A DNA stretch of 64,000 bases from an uncultured Clostridia bacterium (GTDB lineage: Bacteria; Bacillota; Clostridia; TANB77; CAG-508): positions 17,015 through 81,014 of the forward strand of contig CALYAK010000006.1 in the NCBI GenBank assembly GCA_944393505.1, read 5' to 3'. The translations under genes were made by a program, and so were the position numbers. Each line of letters starts with the position of its first letter. The stretch's first letter is position 1. Of the stretch, positions 41,687 through 50,166 are shown one piece after another. Below the pieces are notes generated by a model, which saw only the letters and a list, made by a program, of their open reading frames with translations, did no database searches and had not been told where the DNA came from.

Positions 41687-42919
41687 ATGAAAAAACCAGA
41701 ATTATTAGCACCGGCAGGATCTTTTGAAAAGGCGAAAACAGCTTTTCTATACGGAGCAGATGCCGTTTATGCAGGAACCTCATCTTTATCATTACGTACT
41801 AGAGCGGAAATGCAAGATGATAATTTGAAAGATACCATTGAATATGCACATCGCATCGGAAAAAAAGTTTATACCGCGATTAATATCTATGCTTGGGATG
41901 ATTCCTATGAAGAAATTCGTAAGCAAGCAAGAATGTTAAACGAATTAAAGGTAGACGGAATTATCGTAGCAGATGGTGGTGTCGTTGATATCTTGAAAGA
42001 AGAAGCACCAGATGTTGACATTCATATTAGTACACAAGCAAATACCGTAAGCTATCATTCCGCAAACTTTTGGTATAAAAATGGAGCCAAAAGAGTTATT
42101 TTAGGAAGAGAGCTTAACAAAGAACAAATTCGTCAGATCATGCAAAACAAACCAAAAGATTTAGAAGTAGAAATGTTTATCCATGGAGCAATTTGCTTCG
42201 GCTATTCAGGAAGATGTTTTTTAAGTGATTTTTTAGCAAACCGAAGTGCAAATTTGGGCGATTGTGCACAAAGTTGCAGATGGGCATACAATGTCTATGT
42301 AGAAGAGCATAACAATCCAGGTAATTTGATGCCAGTTGAACATGATGACAAAGGAACCTATATTTTCTCATCAAAAGATATGTGCTTAATTAAAGAAATT
42401 CCAGAAATTGTCGAGATGGGGGTAGACAGTTTAAAGATTGAAGGAAGATTAAAGACCGAATACTATTTAGCAAGTGTTGTGAATGCTTATCGCAATGCAA
42501 TTGATGACTATATGAAAGATCCAAAAAACTATGATTATACAAAATATTTGAAAGAATTAGAAAAAACAAAAACAAGAGGATTAACAACCTTCTATTTCAA
42601 TGATCGAAACAATCAAGATATTCAAGAATACGATGGTAAGCAATACAACCCAGAATATGAATTTGGAGGAAAAATTTTGGAGTATACAGAAGATCTTTCG
42701 ACGATTGAAATTCGCAATAAATTAAGTGTAGGAGATACTTTAGAATTAATTATTCCAGACCAAATCGAAGTAGAAGCATTTAAAATAGATGAGCTCTATG
42801 ATTCGGAAACAGGAGAAAAGATTGATTGTGTGAATCCAGGAAAAGCAGGACAAACGGTAAAGATGAAATTACCTGTGAAAGCGGAAGAAAATTGGATATT
42901 AAGGAGAAGGAAGATCTAG
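41687..42919 (+). CDS. U32 family protein, probable tRNA uridine hydroxylation factor
   Basis: 410 residues. N-terminal PELLAPAGSFEKAKTAFLYG with DAVYAGT, and the U32 signature EMFIHGAICFGYSGRCFLSD (about residues 163-182) followed by GDCAQSCRWAYNVY, whose cysteines probably hold an Fe-S cluster. Annotated historically as collagenase-like peptidases, family members YrrN/YrrO (TrhP) are needed for 5-hydroxyuridine in tRNA. With the TrmR-like enzyme nearby this completes a mo5U34 route. The stop overlaps a small terminator. Confidence 0.88.
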   Translation: MKKPELLAPAGSFEKAKTAFLYGADAVYAGTSSLSLRTRAEMQDDNLKDTIEYAHRIGKKVYTAINIYAWDDSYEEIRKQARMLNELKVDGIIVADGGVVDILKEEAPDVDIHISTQANTVSYHSANFWYKNGAKRVILGRELNKEQIRQIMQNKPKDLEVEMFIHGAICFGYSGRCFLSDFLANRSANLGDCAQSCRWAYNVYVEEHNNPGNLMPVEHDDKGTYIFSSKDMCLIKEIPEIVEMGVDSLKIEGRLKTEYYLASVVNAYRNAIDDYMKDPKNYDYTKYLKELEKTKTRGLTTFYFNDRNNQDIQEYDGKQYNPEYEFGGKILEYTEDLSTIEIRNKLSVGDTLELIIPDQIEVEAFKIDELYDSETGEKIDCVNPGKAGQTVKMKLPVKAEENWILRRRKI

Positions 42920-42934
42920 CCGATCTTCTTTTTT
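42908..42934 (+). terminator. Terminator overlapping the U32 stop
   Basis: GAAGATC pairs with GATCTTC around TAGCC, then T6. Confidence 0.78.
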
Positions 42935-42973
42935 ACTGATTCCGAAATTTACAAATTATAACACAAAACAAGA

Positions 42974-42999
42974 TTTTTTGTTGCTTAAGCAACAAAAAA
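42974..42999. repeat. Perfect 26-bp palindrome
   Basis: TTTTTTGTTGC-TTAA-GCAACAAAAAA. It lies between the U32 terminator and the gtrA promoter; it could act as a bidirectional terminator or operator. Confidence 0.65.
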
Positions 43000-43053
43000 T
43001 ATAAAAATGCGAACCGAGAAATTGAAAATATTAGGAAAAAAAGTCTCTTATGG

Positions 43054-43083
43054 TTGCAAAAAATCCTCTTTTATTGTTAAAAT
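43054..43083 (+). promoter_or_regulatory. Promoter of the GtrA gene
   Basis: TTGCAA (43054-43059), 18-base spacer, TAAAAT (43078-43083). Confidence 0.6.
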
Positions 43084-43110
43084 AAAAAGGAACCTCAGAA
43101 GGAGGAGAAA

Positions 43111-43524
43111 ATGTCAAAAGAAAAAAAAGAACTTATTTTACAATTTATTAAATTTGGACTTGTTGGAGTATCGAATACCGCAATCAACTTAGCAATTTAT
43201 TACATCCTTGTATTTTTAGGTGTAAATTATATTCTAGCAAACTCCATTGGATTTATTATCAGTGTTATCAATGCCTATTATTGGAATGATCGCTATGTGT
43301 TTAATCAAAATAAACAAGAAAAAGATTCTGTGAAAACAATTTTAAAGAAACTAGCAAAAGTATATGCTTCCTATACCTTTACTTTTGTTTTAAGTAATGT
43401 TCTGTTATATGTATGGGTGGATTTTTTAGCAATATCGGATAAGATTGCACCAATTATCAATTTGTTGATTACAATTCCAATCAACTTTATCATGAATAAA
43501 TTATGGGCTTTTAAAAAAGCATAA
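43111..43524 (+). CDS. GtrA-family membrane protein
   Basis: 137 residues, four membrane helices. Signature FIKFGLVGVSNTAINLAIYY (about 11-30), SIGFIISVINAYYWNDRYVF (about 44-63) and the C-terminal NFIMNKLWAFKK. GtrA proteins take part in moving lipid-linked sugars across the membrane during glycosylation of cell-surface polymers. AAGGAGGAG precedes the ATG by 5 bases. The next gene, an LCP ligase, has its own promoter, but both concern surface polymers. Confidence 0.92.
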   Translation: MSKEKKELILQFIKFGLVGVSNTAINLAIYYILVFLGVNYILANSIGFIISVINAYYWNDRYVFNQNKQEKDSVKTILKKLAKVYASYTFTFVLSNVLLYVWVDFLAISDKIAPIINLLITIPINFIMNKLWAFKKA

Positions 43525-43553
43525 AAATAGAGGAAACACAACTGAAACAACAC

Positions 43554-43582
43554 TTGAACTATATACTAGAATATAGTATAAT
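43554..43582 (+). promoter_or_regulatory. Promoter of the LCP gene
   Basis: TTGAAC (43554-43559), 17-base spacer, TATAAT (43577-43582). Confidence 0.78.
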
Positions 43583-43627
43583 GGTGACTGATTATAAAAT
43601 AAAAAAGTATCGAAAAGGAGAGGAAAA

Positions 43628-44680
43628 ATGGCGGAAAAAGGAAGAAGAGTAGCAGGTAAAGAAGAAAAGAAAAAGAAGAGCCATAAAGGTATTTGGATTA
43701 CATTACTTTGCTTCGTACTAATTATTGTCATACTATTAGGAATAGCAGGAGGATTCGTGTTAAACAAATTATCCATGGTAGATTATGTAGAGATCGATGA
43801 AAGCGACCTTTCTATTAATGAAGGAGTAGAAACTGGATATCGTAATATTGTTATCTATGGTGTCGATTCTCGAGCAAATAGTTACAACAATACGAGAAGT
43901 GATTGTATTATTATTGCGAACATTAATGAGAAAACCAAAGAAGTAAAATTAACTTCTGTATATCGTGATACTTATCTTGAAATTGAAGGAAGATCTCTTG
44001 ATAAAGTAAATCATGCTTATGCTTATGGTGGACCAGAACTTGCTATTAAAACTTTAAACCGTAACCTAGATTTAGACATTACAGAATTTGTTACAGTTAA
44101 TTTCTATGCGGTTATCGATGTAGTAGATGCCGTTGGTGGAATAACAATGGAAATTGATTCAAGTGAACTTCAATATATCAATCAATATATTAATGGTATC
44201 GGCCAAGAAACAGGAAGAAGGTCTAGTAATATAACCAAAACAGGAAGACAAACATTGGATGGTGTTCAAGCTTTAGCATATTCTCGAATTCGTTACACAG
44301 CTGGTGGAGATTACAAAAGAACCGAGAGAATGAGAGATGTACTAATGGCAGTTGCAGAAAAAGCAAAAACTTTAAATTTAACACAATTAAATCGAGTTGC
44401 GAATGATATTTTACCAGAAGTAAAAACAAATATATCTTCAACTGAAATTCTAGCACTACTTCCACAATTAGCTCAATATAAATTTAGTAGTAGTAATATT
44501 GGATGGCCATATGAAGTAAAAGGTCAAACAATTAATGGTGTATGGTATGGAGTACCAGTAGACCTAGAAGAAAATGTAACAAAATTACACCAAGAGGTTT
44601 TCGGAGAAGAAGACTATGTAGCTTCAGAAACTGTAAAATCAATTAGTAATAAAATCAAAACAAGAACAGGGGTAAAATAA
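43628..44680 (+). CDS. LytR-CpsA-Psr (LCP) family ligase
   Basis: 350 residues: basic N-terminus, one membrane helix (about residues 21-45), then an extracellular LCP domain. Conserved residues lie in GVDSRANSYNNTRSD, LTSVYRDTYLEI, KVNHAYAYGGPELAIKTLN and ALAYSRIRYTAGGDYKRTER, which contain the Arg/Asp set binding the pyrophosphate of the lipid carrier. LCP enzymes attach teichoic acids or capsule to peptidoglycan. It has its own promoter and a strong terminator. Confidence 0.95.
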   Translation: MAEKGRRVAGKEEKKKKSHKGIWITLLCFVLIIVILLGIAGGFVLNKLSMVDYVEIDESDLSINEGVETGYRNIVIYGVDSRANSYNNTRSDCIIIANINEKTKEVKLTSVYRDTYLEIEGRSLDKVNHAYAYGGPELAIKTLNRNLDLDITEFVTVNFYAVIDVVDAVGGITMEIDSSELQYINQYINGIGQETGRRSSNITKTGRQTLDGVQALAYSRIRYTAGGDYKRTERMRDVLMAVAEKAKTLNLTQLNRVANDILPEVKTNISSTEILALLPQLAQYKFSSSNIGWPYEVKGQTINGVWYGVPVDLEENVTKLHQEVFGEEDYVASETVKSISNKIKTRTGVK

Positions 44681-44683
44681 AAC

Positions 44684-44720
44684 AAAAAAAGGTTCTATAA
44701 AAAAATAGAACCTTTTTTTT
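44684..44720 (+). terminator. Terminator of the LCP gene
   Basis: AAAAGGTTCTAT pairs with ATAGAACCTTTT, then T-run. Confidence 0.9.
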
Positions 44721-44776
44721 GCATATAGATATAAAAATTTTAGCTGGAAATAATTGAAAGAAGTTCGAACGTAGTA

Positions 44777-44805
44777 TTGATTTTAAAAAGAAAAAGGGAT
44801 AAAAT
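44777..44805 (+). promoter_or_regulatory. Promoter of the first vanZ-like gene
   Basis: TTGATT (44777-44782), 17-base spacer, TAAAAT (44800-44805). Confidence 0.65.
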
Positions 44806-44829
44806 GGAAGGTACGAAAAGGAGAAACAG

Positions 44830-45328
44830 ATGAAACAAGTTATATTTCGAATCATAACCTTACTATTGTTGTTTGCTACATTCTTCGTGATCTTTCGTTT
44901 TTCTGCTCAAACTGGACAGGCTAGCTCAAGTGTTAGTAAACGAGTGACAACGAAGTTTGTCAATACATTTCCCTATACAAAGGATTTAAGTCAAACAACA
45001 AGAGATAAATTAATAAAACATGGAGAACCGATTGTAAGAAAGTTAGCTCATTTTTCCATTTATACAGTTGTAGGAATCTGGATTATGATGTTTATGTGTA
45101 CGTTCCATACACACTTAAGAAAAAAATTGGGAGTTAGCTTAATGGTTGGTTTGCTTTATGCTATTTTAGATGAATATCATCAAAGCTTTGTTCCGCGGAA
45201 GAGAAGCCTCTGTTCGCGATGTAGCGATTGATACCGCAGGTGTCTTTTTAGGAATCCTCATTATTTTAGCGATTGTATCGATCTATCAAGCTTTGAAAAA
45301 AGATTCCTATTTAGAAGAAAAAATTTAA
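44830..45328 (+). CDS. VanZ-like membrane protein, +1 frameshift at CGG-A
   Basis: VanZ-family protein with four membrane helices. The zero frame reads to DEYHQSFVP, then meets CGG at 45196-45198 and ends out of frame at 45231. Omitting one C gives GREASVRDVAIDTAGVFLGI and continues to 45328, 165 residues in all. The intact paralogue at 50167 reads DEIHQLFSPGRSGQVTDVLL at the same place, so the expected residues are Pro-Gly-Arg and exactly one base is extra. The shifted part carries the conserved Asp of the VanZ signature and the last helix. Function of the family is poorly known (VanZ gives low-level teicoplanin resistance). Confidence 0.82.
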
Positions 45329-45370
45329 GAAAAAAGAAAAGAGAAGTAATAAAAAAAGAAATCAAAGAAA

Positions 45371-45402
45371 AAGTATTTTACCTGGTTGTAAAATATTTTT
45401 TT
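45371..45402 (+). terminator. Terminator of the first vanZ-like gene
   Basis: GTATTTTAC pairs with GTAAAATAT, then T-run. Its 3' arm overlaps the -35 region of the pfk promoter. Confidence 0.72.
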
Positions 45403-45413
45403 CTTGATATAAT
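45386..45413 (+). promoter_or_regulatory. Promoter of pfk
   Basis: TTGTAA (45386-45391), 16-base spacer ending TGA, TATAAT (45408-45413). Confidence 0.68.
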
Positions 45414-45451
45414 AGGAAAAGAAAAGAAGAAAAAACTAAGGAGGAATTTTT

Positions 45452-46597
45452 ATGCTAAAAAAAGTAGCAATACTGGCTAATGGTGGAGATGTATCAGGCT
45501 TCAATGCAGTAATTCGTGCCATTATTAAAACAGCAGAAAACAATGGAGTAGAATGCTATGGATATATTGATGGATACAGAGGATTATTAAAAAATAATTA
45601 TGTGAGACTAAGTACCGTTGCAAGTGCAACAGCTTCTGGTATTTTACCAAAAGGAGGATCGATTATTGGATCTTCTACCAATGCGAATGTATTTAACTAT
45701 AAAATTGAAAAAGAAGATGGAACAGTAGAGTATCAAGATTTATCTGATGTATGTGTGCAAAACGTCAAAGAAGCAGGATTTGACTGTATTTTCACATTAG
45801 GAGGAGATGGAACACAAAAATCAGCAAGGGACTTTTCGCTAAAAGGAATTAATGTAATTGGAGTGCCAAAAACGATTGATAACGATGTGGCTTGTACTGA
45901 TATTACATTTGGATATAATACAGCAGTATCAGTAGCAGCAAATGCTTTGGATCGATTGCATTCAACTGGAGAAACCCATCACCGAATTATGGTGCTAGAA
46001 GTTATGGGAAGATATGCGGGTTGGATTGCATTAGAGTCTGCGATTGCAGGAGGAGCCGATGTTGCTTTAATTCCAGAAATTCCATATGATATTAATCGAG
46101 CAGTAGAAAAAATTAATGGAAGACGTAGTAGAGGAAAAGAATTTAGTATTGTTGTTGTTGCAGAAGGGGCAATCGAAAAAGGTGGATCCCTAACAATAGC
46201 AGGAACGAGAAATAATGGAGAAGGAGTTGACAACACCAAATTAGGTGGTGTTGGAGTAAAAGTTGCAAAACAACTAGAGGAATTAACAGGATTAGAATCC
46301 CGTTGTACTGTTCTTGGGTATATGCAAAGAGGTGGAACACCAACTGCTTTTGATCGTGTTCTTTCAACAAAATATGGTGCAAAAGCAATGGAGCTAGCAT
46401 TAGAAGGAAAATTTAATGTTTTAACGGTTATCAAAAATGGAAGACTAGACTATGTTCCTTTAGAAGATGTTGTAGGAAATAACAAGAAGATTGGAGCTGT
46501 TTCAGGAAATACAAAAGAAAGTAATATTCGAAAAGTTTCCATGGATGATGATTTGGTAAAAACAGCAAGACACATTGGAATTTGTTTAGGTGATTAA
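45452..46597 (+). CDS. pfkA: 6-phosphofructokinase
   Basis: Phosphorylates fructose-6-phosphate in glycolysis. 381 residues, longer than the 320 of E. coli PfkA and closer to group III enzymes. N-terminal VAILANGGDVSGFNAVIRAI, phosphate donor loop FTLGGDGTQKSA with Gly where PPi-dependent enzymes have Asp, and PKTIDNDVACTDITFGYNTA, with Lys where classic ATP enzymes have Gly. The mixture is known in ATP-dependent group III proteins, but PPi use is not excluded. GGAGG precedes the ATG. Confidence 0.94.
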   Translation: MLKKVAILANGGDVSGFNAVIRAIIKTAENNGVECYGYIDGYRGLLKNNYVRLSTVASATASGILPKGGSIIGSSTNANVFNYKIEKEDGTVEYQDLSDVCVQNVKEAGFDCIFTLGGDGTQKSARDFSLKGINVIGVPKTIDNDVACTDITFGYNTAVSVAANALDRLHSTGETHHRIMVLEVMGRYAGWIALESAIAGGADVALIPEIPYDINRAVEKINGRRSRGKEFSIVVVAEGAIEKGGSLTIAGTRNNGEGVDNTKLGGVGVKVAKQLEELTGLESRCTVLGYMQRGGTPTAFDRVLSTKYGAKAMELALEGKFNVLTVIKNGRLDYVPLEDVVGNNKKIGAVSGNTKESNIRKVSMDDDLVKTARHIGICLGD

Positions 46598-46611
46598 AAA
46601 GTTATTTAGGC

Positions 46612-46650
46612 AAAGGTATTATCTTTCAAAAAAAGAGATAGTACCTTTTT
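46612..46650 (+). terminator. Terminator of pfk
   Basis: AAAGGTATTATCT pairs with AGATAGTACCTTT (one G-U), then T. Confidence 0.88.
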
Positions 46651-46737
46651 ACTATCTCAAGCTAATTTAAATTCTCTTTATAATCAAAAACAACAAAAAC
46701 TTGCTTAAATATGTTGCTGTGCACATTTTTAAAAATA

Positions 46738-46766
46738 TTGATAGCTTAAAATGCGTATAATATAAT
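46738..46766 (+). promoter_or_regulatory. Promoter of the AlbA_2 gene
   Basis: TTGATA (46738-46743), 17-base spacer, TATAAT (46761-46766). Confidence 0.72.
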
Positions 46767-46793
46767 TAAAAAAGTTAGTCGAGGAGGAAACAA

Positions 46794-48239
46794 GTGAAAC
46801 TAGAAGATTATAAAAAAGTAGAAACTACTAATATTGATTTTAAAGTTGATTTAGAAAAAGAAAAGCCTAAAAGTTGGTTAAAATCTGTTTCCGCATTTGC
46901 CAATACAAAGGGTGGGATAATTTTATTTGGGATAGATGACAAAAGTCACGAGGCAAAAGGCATAAAAGATGTAGTTAAGACAACAGAAAAAATATCAGAA
47001 CTAATAAATGCAAGAATTGAACCATTACCTAGATATGAATTAAATTACTTTGAAGAAGATGGAAAGAATTTTATTGAGTTAGAAATCGGAGATGGGCCAA
47101 TTACGCCATACTTTTATGTAGCCGATGGCAGGAAGGAAGCTTTTATAAGATCAGGAAATCAGAGTATACCAGCACCAGCGCATATGCTACAAAACTTGAT
47201 TTTAAAAGGAAAAAATGTAACATTTGACTCTTTGCCAAGCGAATATAATATTGGAGATTTAAGTTTTACTTTGTTATTTGCTACGATAAAAGATAAGACA
47301 GAAAGAAAATTTGATAAAAATAGAGATTATATTTCGCTTGGATTAGCAGACAAAAATAATAAACTGACAAATGGTGGAGTGCTACTAAGTGATCAAGGAC
47401 CACTTAATCAATCAAAAGTAGTATGTACGAGATGGAATGGCTTGAAAAAAGGTTCAATAAAGGAAGATGCTTTAGATGACAAAGAATATACAGGAAGTCT
47501 GATTAGCTTATTAGAAAATGCAGATACGTTCATAAAAAACAATTCAAAAAACAGTTGGAGAATAAATGGTATGGATAGAGTAGAATGTGAAGACTATCCA
47601 ATAACTGCAAGAAGAGAAGCAATTGTAAATGCATTAATTCACAGAGATTATCAAATTTTAGGATCTGAAATTCATATAGATATGTATGATGATAGACTAG
47701 AAATAATTTCGCCAGGAGGAATGATAGATGGTACGCAAATTCAAAACTTAGAAATTGGTAAAGTTCCATCTATGAGGAGAAATACTATTATATCGGATAT
47801 ATTTAGTAGATTACACTATATGGATAGAAGAGGTAGCGGACTTAGTCGTATAATAGAAAGTTATAATGACTTTATGGAAAAACCTAGATTTTTATCAGAT
47901 GAGTCGTCTTTTACAGTAATATTTCCAAATAAGGGATATAGTCCGCTTTTAAATTTAAATAATCCGGTCCAAACCGGACAGAACGGAAATATAGTTTCTG
48001 ACGAAGATTATTTTTTAATAAAATTATATAAAAATTTAGGAGATAAACTTAGACCAAAAACGTTATCTGAGTTAAAATTATTCTTTATGCAATTTCAATA
48101 CGATAAATTTTTTACAAGGGAAGATATAAAAGAAAGTTTTAATATTAAAAATTCTAGAGCATCTGAATTATTATCGATACTGTTAAATAATAATATGATA
48201 GAAAATATAGGAGGTAGTAAATACAGATTTAAAAGATAA
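46794..48239 (+). CDS. AlbA_2 (Schlafen-like) ATP-binding protein
   Basis: 481 residues. The N-terminal AlbA_2 domain has VETTNIDFKVDL and SVSAFANTKGGIILFGIDD (about residues 32-50). The middle is a GHKL-like C-terminal ATPase fold with ARREAIVNALIHRDYQ, YDDRLEIISPGG and RNTIISDIFSRLHYMDRRGS-type residues. A winged-helix lies at the C-terminus (FTREDIKESFNIKNSRASEL). These are often annotated as transcriptional regulators or defence ATPases; no proven role. The start is GTG 46794 behind GAGGAGG. It is monocistronic with promoter and terminator between pfk and argS, like an acquired single-gene cassette. Confidence 0.87.
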   Translation: MKLEDYKKVETTNIDFKVDLEKEKPKSWLKSVSAFANTKGGIILFGIDDKSHEAKGIKDVVKTTEKISELINARIEPLPRYELNYFEEDGKNFIELEIGDGPITPYFYVADGRKEAFIRSGNQSIPAPAHMLQNLILKGKNVTFDSLPSEYNIGDLSFTLLFATIKDKTERKFDKNRDYISLGLADKNNKLTNGGVLLSDQGPLNQSKVVCTRWNGLKKGSIKEDALDDKEYTGSLISLLENADTFIKNNSKNSWRINGMDRVECEDYPITARREAIVNALIHRDYQILGSEIHIDMYDDRLEIISPGGMIDGTQIQNLEIGKVPSMRRNTIISDIFSRLHYMDRRGSGLSRIIESYNDFMEKPRFLSDESSFTVIFPNKGYSPLLNLNNPVQTGQNGNIVSDEDYFLIKLYKNLGDKLRPKTLSELKLFFMQFQYDKFFTREDIKESFNIKNSRASELLSILLNNNMIENIGGSKYRFKR

Positions 48240-48288
48240 ATTGATCCGGAAGAGCGATTTAAACATATAGTACGGTTTGGTTTATCAA

Positions 48289-48314
48289 GAGTCCGGTTAA
48301 CCCCGGACTTTTAT
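48289..48314 (+). terminator. Terminator of the AlbA_2 gene
   Basis: AGTCCGG pairs with CCGGACT around TTAACC, then TTTTATT. Confidence 0.78.
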
Positions 48315-48361
48315 TAAACAAAGTAAAAAATAGAATCGTTATTTATATACTAAGATCTTGT

Positions 48362-48392
48362 GAAAGATTACAACTTTTTGTTGTAATCTTTC
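48362..48392 (+). other. Perfect 13-bp hairpin overlapping the argS promoter
   Basis: GAAAGATTACAAC and its exact complement surround TTTTT. The 3' arm holds the TTGTAA used as -35. It may be an upstream terminator remnant or an operator. Confidence 0.7.
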
Positions 48393-48409
48393 CTTGTTTC
48401 TTGGTATAA
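48381..48409 (+). promoter_or_regulatory. Promoter of argS
   Basis: TTGTAA (48381-48386), 17-base spacer ending TGG, TATAAT (48404-48409). No T-box was recognised. Confidence 0.72.
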
Positions 48410-48442
48410 TAGATGGGTAAATAAAAAGGTAAGGTGAAGCAC

Positions 48443-50152
48443 ATGATTGAAATCAAAAAACAAATTGCAAATCAAATTGGAAAAATAACAAATCTAGAAG
48501 CGGATACATTAGAGTCTTTTATCGAGACTCCGCCAGATGATAAAATGGGAGATTATTCTTTCCCTTGTTTTCGCTTAGCAAAAGAGTTGAAAAAAGCACC
48601 TCAAATGATTGCAGAAGAGTTCGCTGAAAAAATTCAATTGGATTCAGAGGTAATTTCAAAAGTAGAAGTTGTGGGCGGATATGTTAACTTTTTCGTAAAA
48701 CCAGAGGTAATTAGTAGGAGTGTATTAGAAGCAATTCATCAAGAAAAAGAAAATTATGGAAAAGGGAAAGAAGGAGAAGGAAAAACAGTCGTTATTGATT
48801 ATTCTGCTCCGAATATAGCTAAACCATTTCATATTGGCCATTTGCGTTCAACTGTAATTGGTGGCGCATTATATAATGTTTACCAAGCTTTAGGATATCG
48901 AACAATTGGAGTGAACCATTTAGGAGATTATGGAACACAATTCGGAAAAATTATTGAAGGATATAAAAGATGGCATGATGAATATGACATTGAAAAAAAT
49001 CCAATTGATGAGTTAACCAAAATTTATGTTCGAATTAATCAGCTTTGCAAAGAAGACGAATCTGTTTTAGAGGCTTGTCGAGAGAATTTTCGCTTATTAG
49101 AGCAAGGAGATCCATATTGTACGGAGTTATGGAATCGTTTTAAAGATTTAAGTTTGAAAGAATTCCAGAGAGTATATGATTTATTAGGAAGTAAATTTGA
49201 TTCCTGGAATGGAGAAGCGTTCTATATCGATAAAACACAGGAAGTAATTGATATTTTAGAAAAAAATCATAAATTAGTAGAATCTGAAGGAGCGAGAATT
49301 GTGGATTTATCCGAATATAATATGGCTCCGTGCATTATCGAAAAGACAAATGGGTCTACGATTTATGCAACAAGAGATTTAGCAGCAATTCTTTATCGTG
49401 CAAGAACTTATGATTTTGATAAATGTTTGTATGTCGTAGCTTATGAACAAAATTTACATTTCCGCCAAATTTTTGAAGTGGCAAAATATTTAGATTTAGA
49501 TGAGAAGTATATAAAAGGATTAGAGCATGTTCCATTTGGTATGGTTCGCTTAAAAACAGGAAAAATGTCAACTCGTGAAGGAAATGTCATTAAATTAGAA
49601 GAAATCTTACAAGAAGCTATCCAAAGAGCAAGAGAAATTATTCAAGAGAAGAATCCGGATTTAGAAAATAAAGAAGAGATTGCAAAACGAGTAGGAATTG
49701 GAGCAATTATCTTTAACGATCTTGCGAATAGTCGTGTAAAAGACGAAATTTTTGATTGGGATACCATCTTAAATTTCCAGGGAGAAACAGGACCATATAT
49801 CCAATACATTTTTGTAAGAACCAAAAGTGTTCTAGAAAAAGCGAACTATTTACCAGAATTTGCAAAACTAGATTTTGATGTTTTATCAGACGAATATTCT
49901 CAAAAAGTAATGAAACTACTTTATCAGTATCATGATATTTTAAAACAAGTCATTGATAAGAACGAACCATCCATTCTATCTCGTTATTTAATTGATCTTG
50001 CAAAAGCTTATAGCGTATTTTATAACGAAAATAAAATTATTGTAGAAGATCAAAAACAAAAAGATGCACGTATTTATCTAACTTATGCGGTTAACTTAGT
50101 TTTAGAAAGCGGAGCAAAATTATTAGGTATTCAAATGCCAGATAAAATGTAG
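48443..50152 (+). CDS. argS: Arginyl-tRNA synthetase
   Basis: Charges tRNA-Arg; class I synthetase of 569 residues. The N-terminal Add-1 domain is followed by the HIGH motif in AKPFHIGHLRSTVIGGALYN (about residues 130-149); the KMSK equivalent KMSTREGNV is near 373, and the C-terminal anticodon-binding domain ends LLGIQMPDKM. ATG 48443 is chosen (AAGGTGA 5 bases upstream); an in-frame GTG three codons earlier is inside the ribosome site. Its role is of interest because CGG arginine codons appear problematic in this genome. The second vanZ gene follows after 14 bases. Confidence 0.96.
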   Translation: MIEIKKQIANQIGKITNLEADTLESFIETPPDDKMGDYSFPCFRLAKELKKAPQMIAEEFAEKIQLDSEVISKVEVVGGYVNFFVKPEVISRSVLEAIHQEKENYGKGKEGEGKTVVIDYSAPNIAKPFHIGHLRSTVIGGALYNVYQALGYRTIGVNHLGDYGTQFGKIIEGYKRWHDEYDIEKNPIDELTKIYVRINQLCKEDESVLEACRENFRLLEQGDPYCTELWNRFKDLSLKEFQRVYDLLGSKFDSWNGEAFYIDKTQEVIDILEKNHKLVESEGARIVDLSEYNMAPCIIEKTNGSTIYATRDLAAILYRARTYDFDKCLYVVAYEQNLHFRQIFEVAKYLDLDEKYIKGLEHVPFGMVRLKTGKMSTREGNVIKLEEILQEAIQRAREIIQEKNPDLENKEEIAKRVGIGAIIFNDLANSRVKDEIFDWDTILNFQGETGPYIQYIFVRTKSVLEKANYLPEFAKLDFDVLSDEYSQKVMKLLYQYHDILKQVIDKNEPSILSRYLIDLAKAYSVFYNENKIIVEDQKQKDARIYLTYAVNLVLESGAKLLGIQMPDKM

Positions 50153-50166
50153 AAGGAAAGAAAGCA

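Noticed and set aside
43007..43192. 61-codon frame before gtrA
   Set aside because: It overlaps the gtrA promoter and start; GtrA itself is clearly the coding frame.
46650..48314. AlbA_2 gene as a third cassette with flanking repeats
   Set aside because: I compared both flanks and saw no repeated sequence.
48240..48442. T-box leader before argS
   Set aside because: No T-box sequence (AGGGTGGNACCGCG-like) is present; only a simple hairpin.
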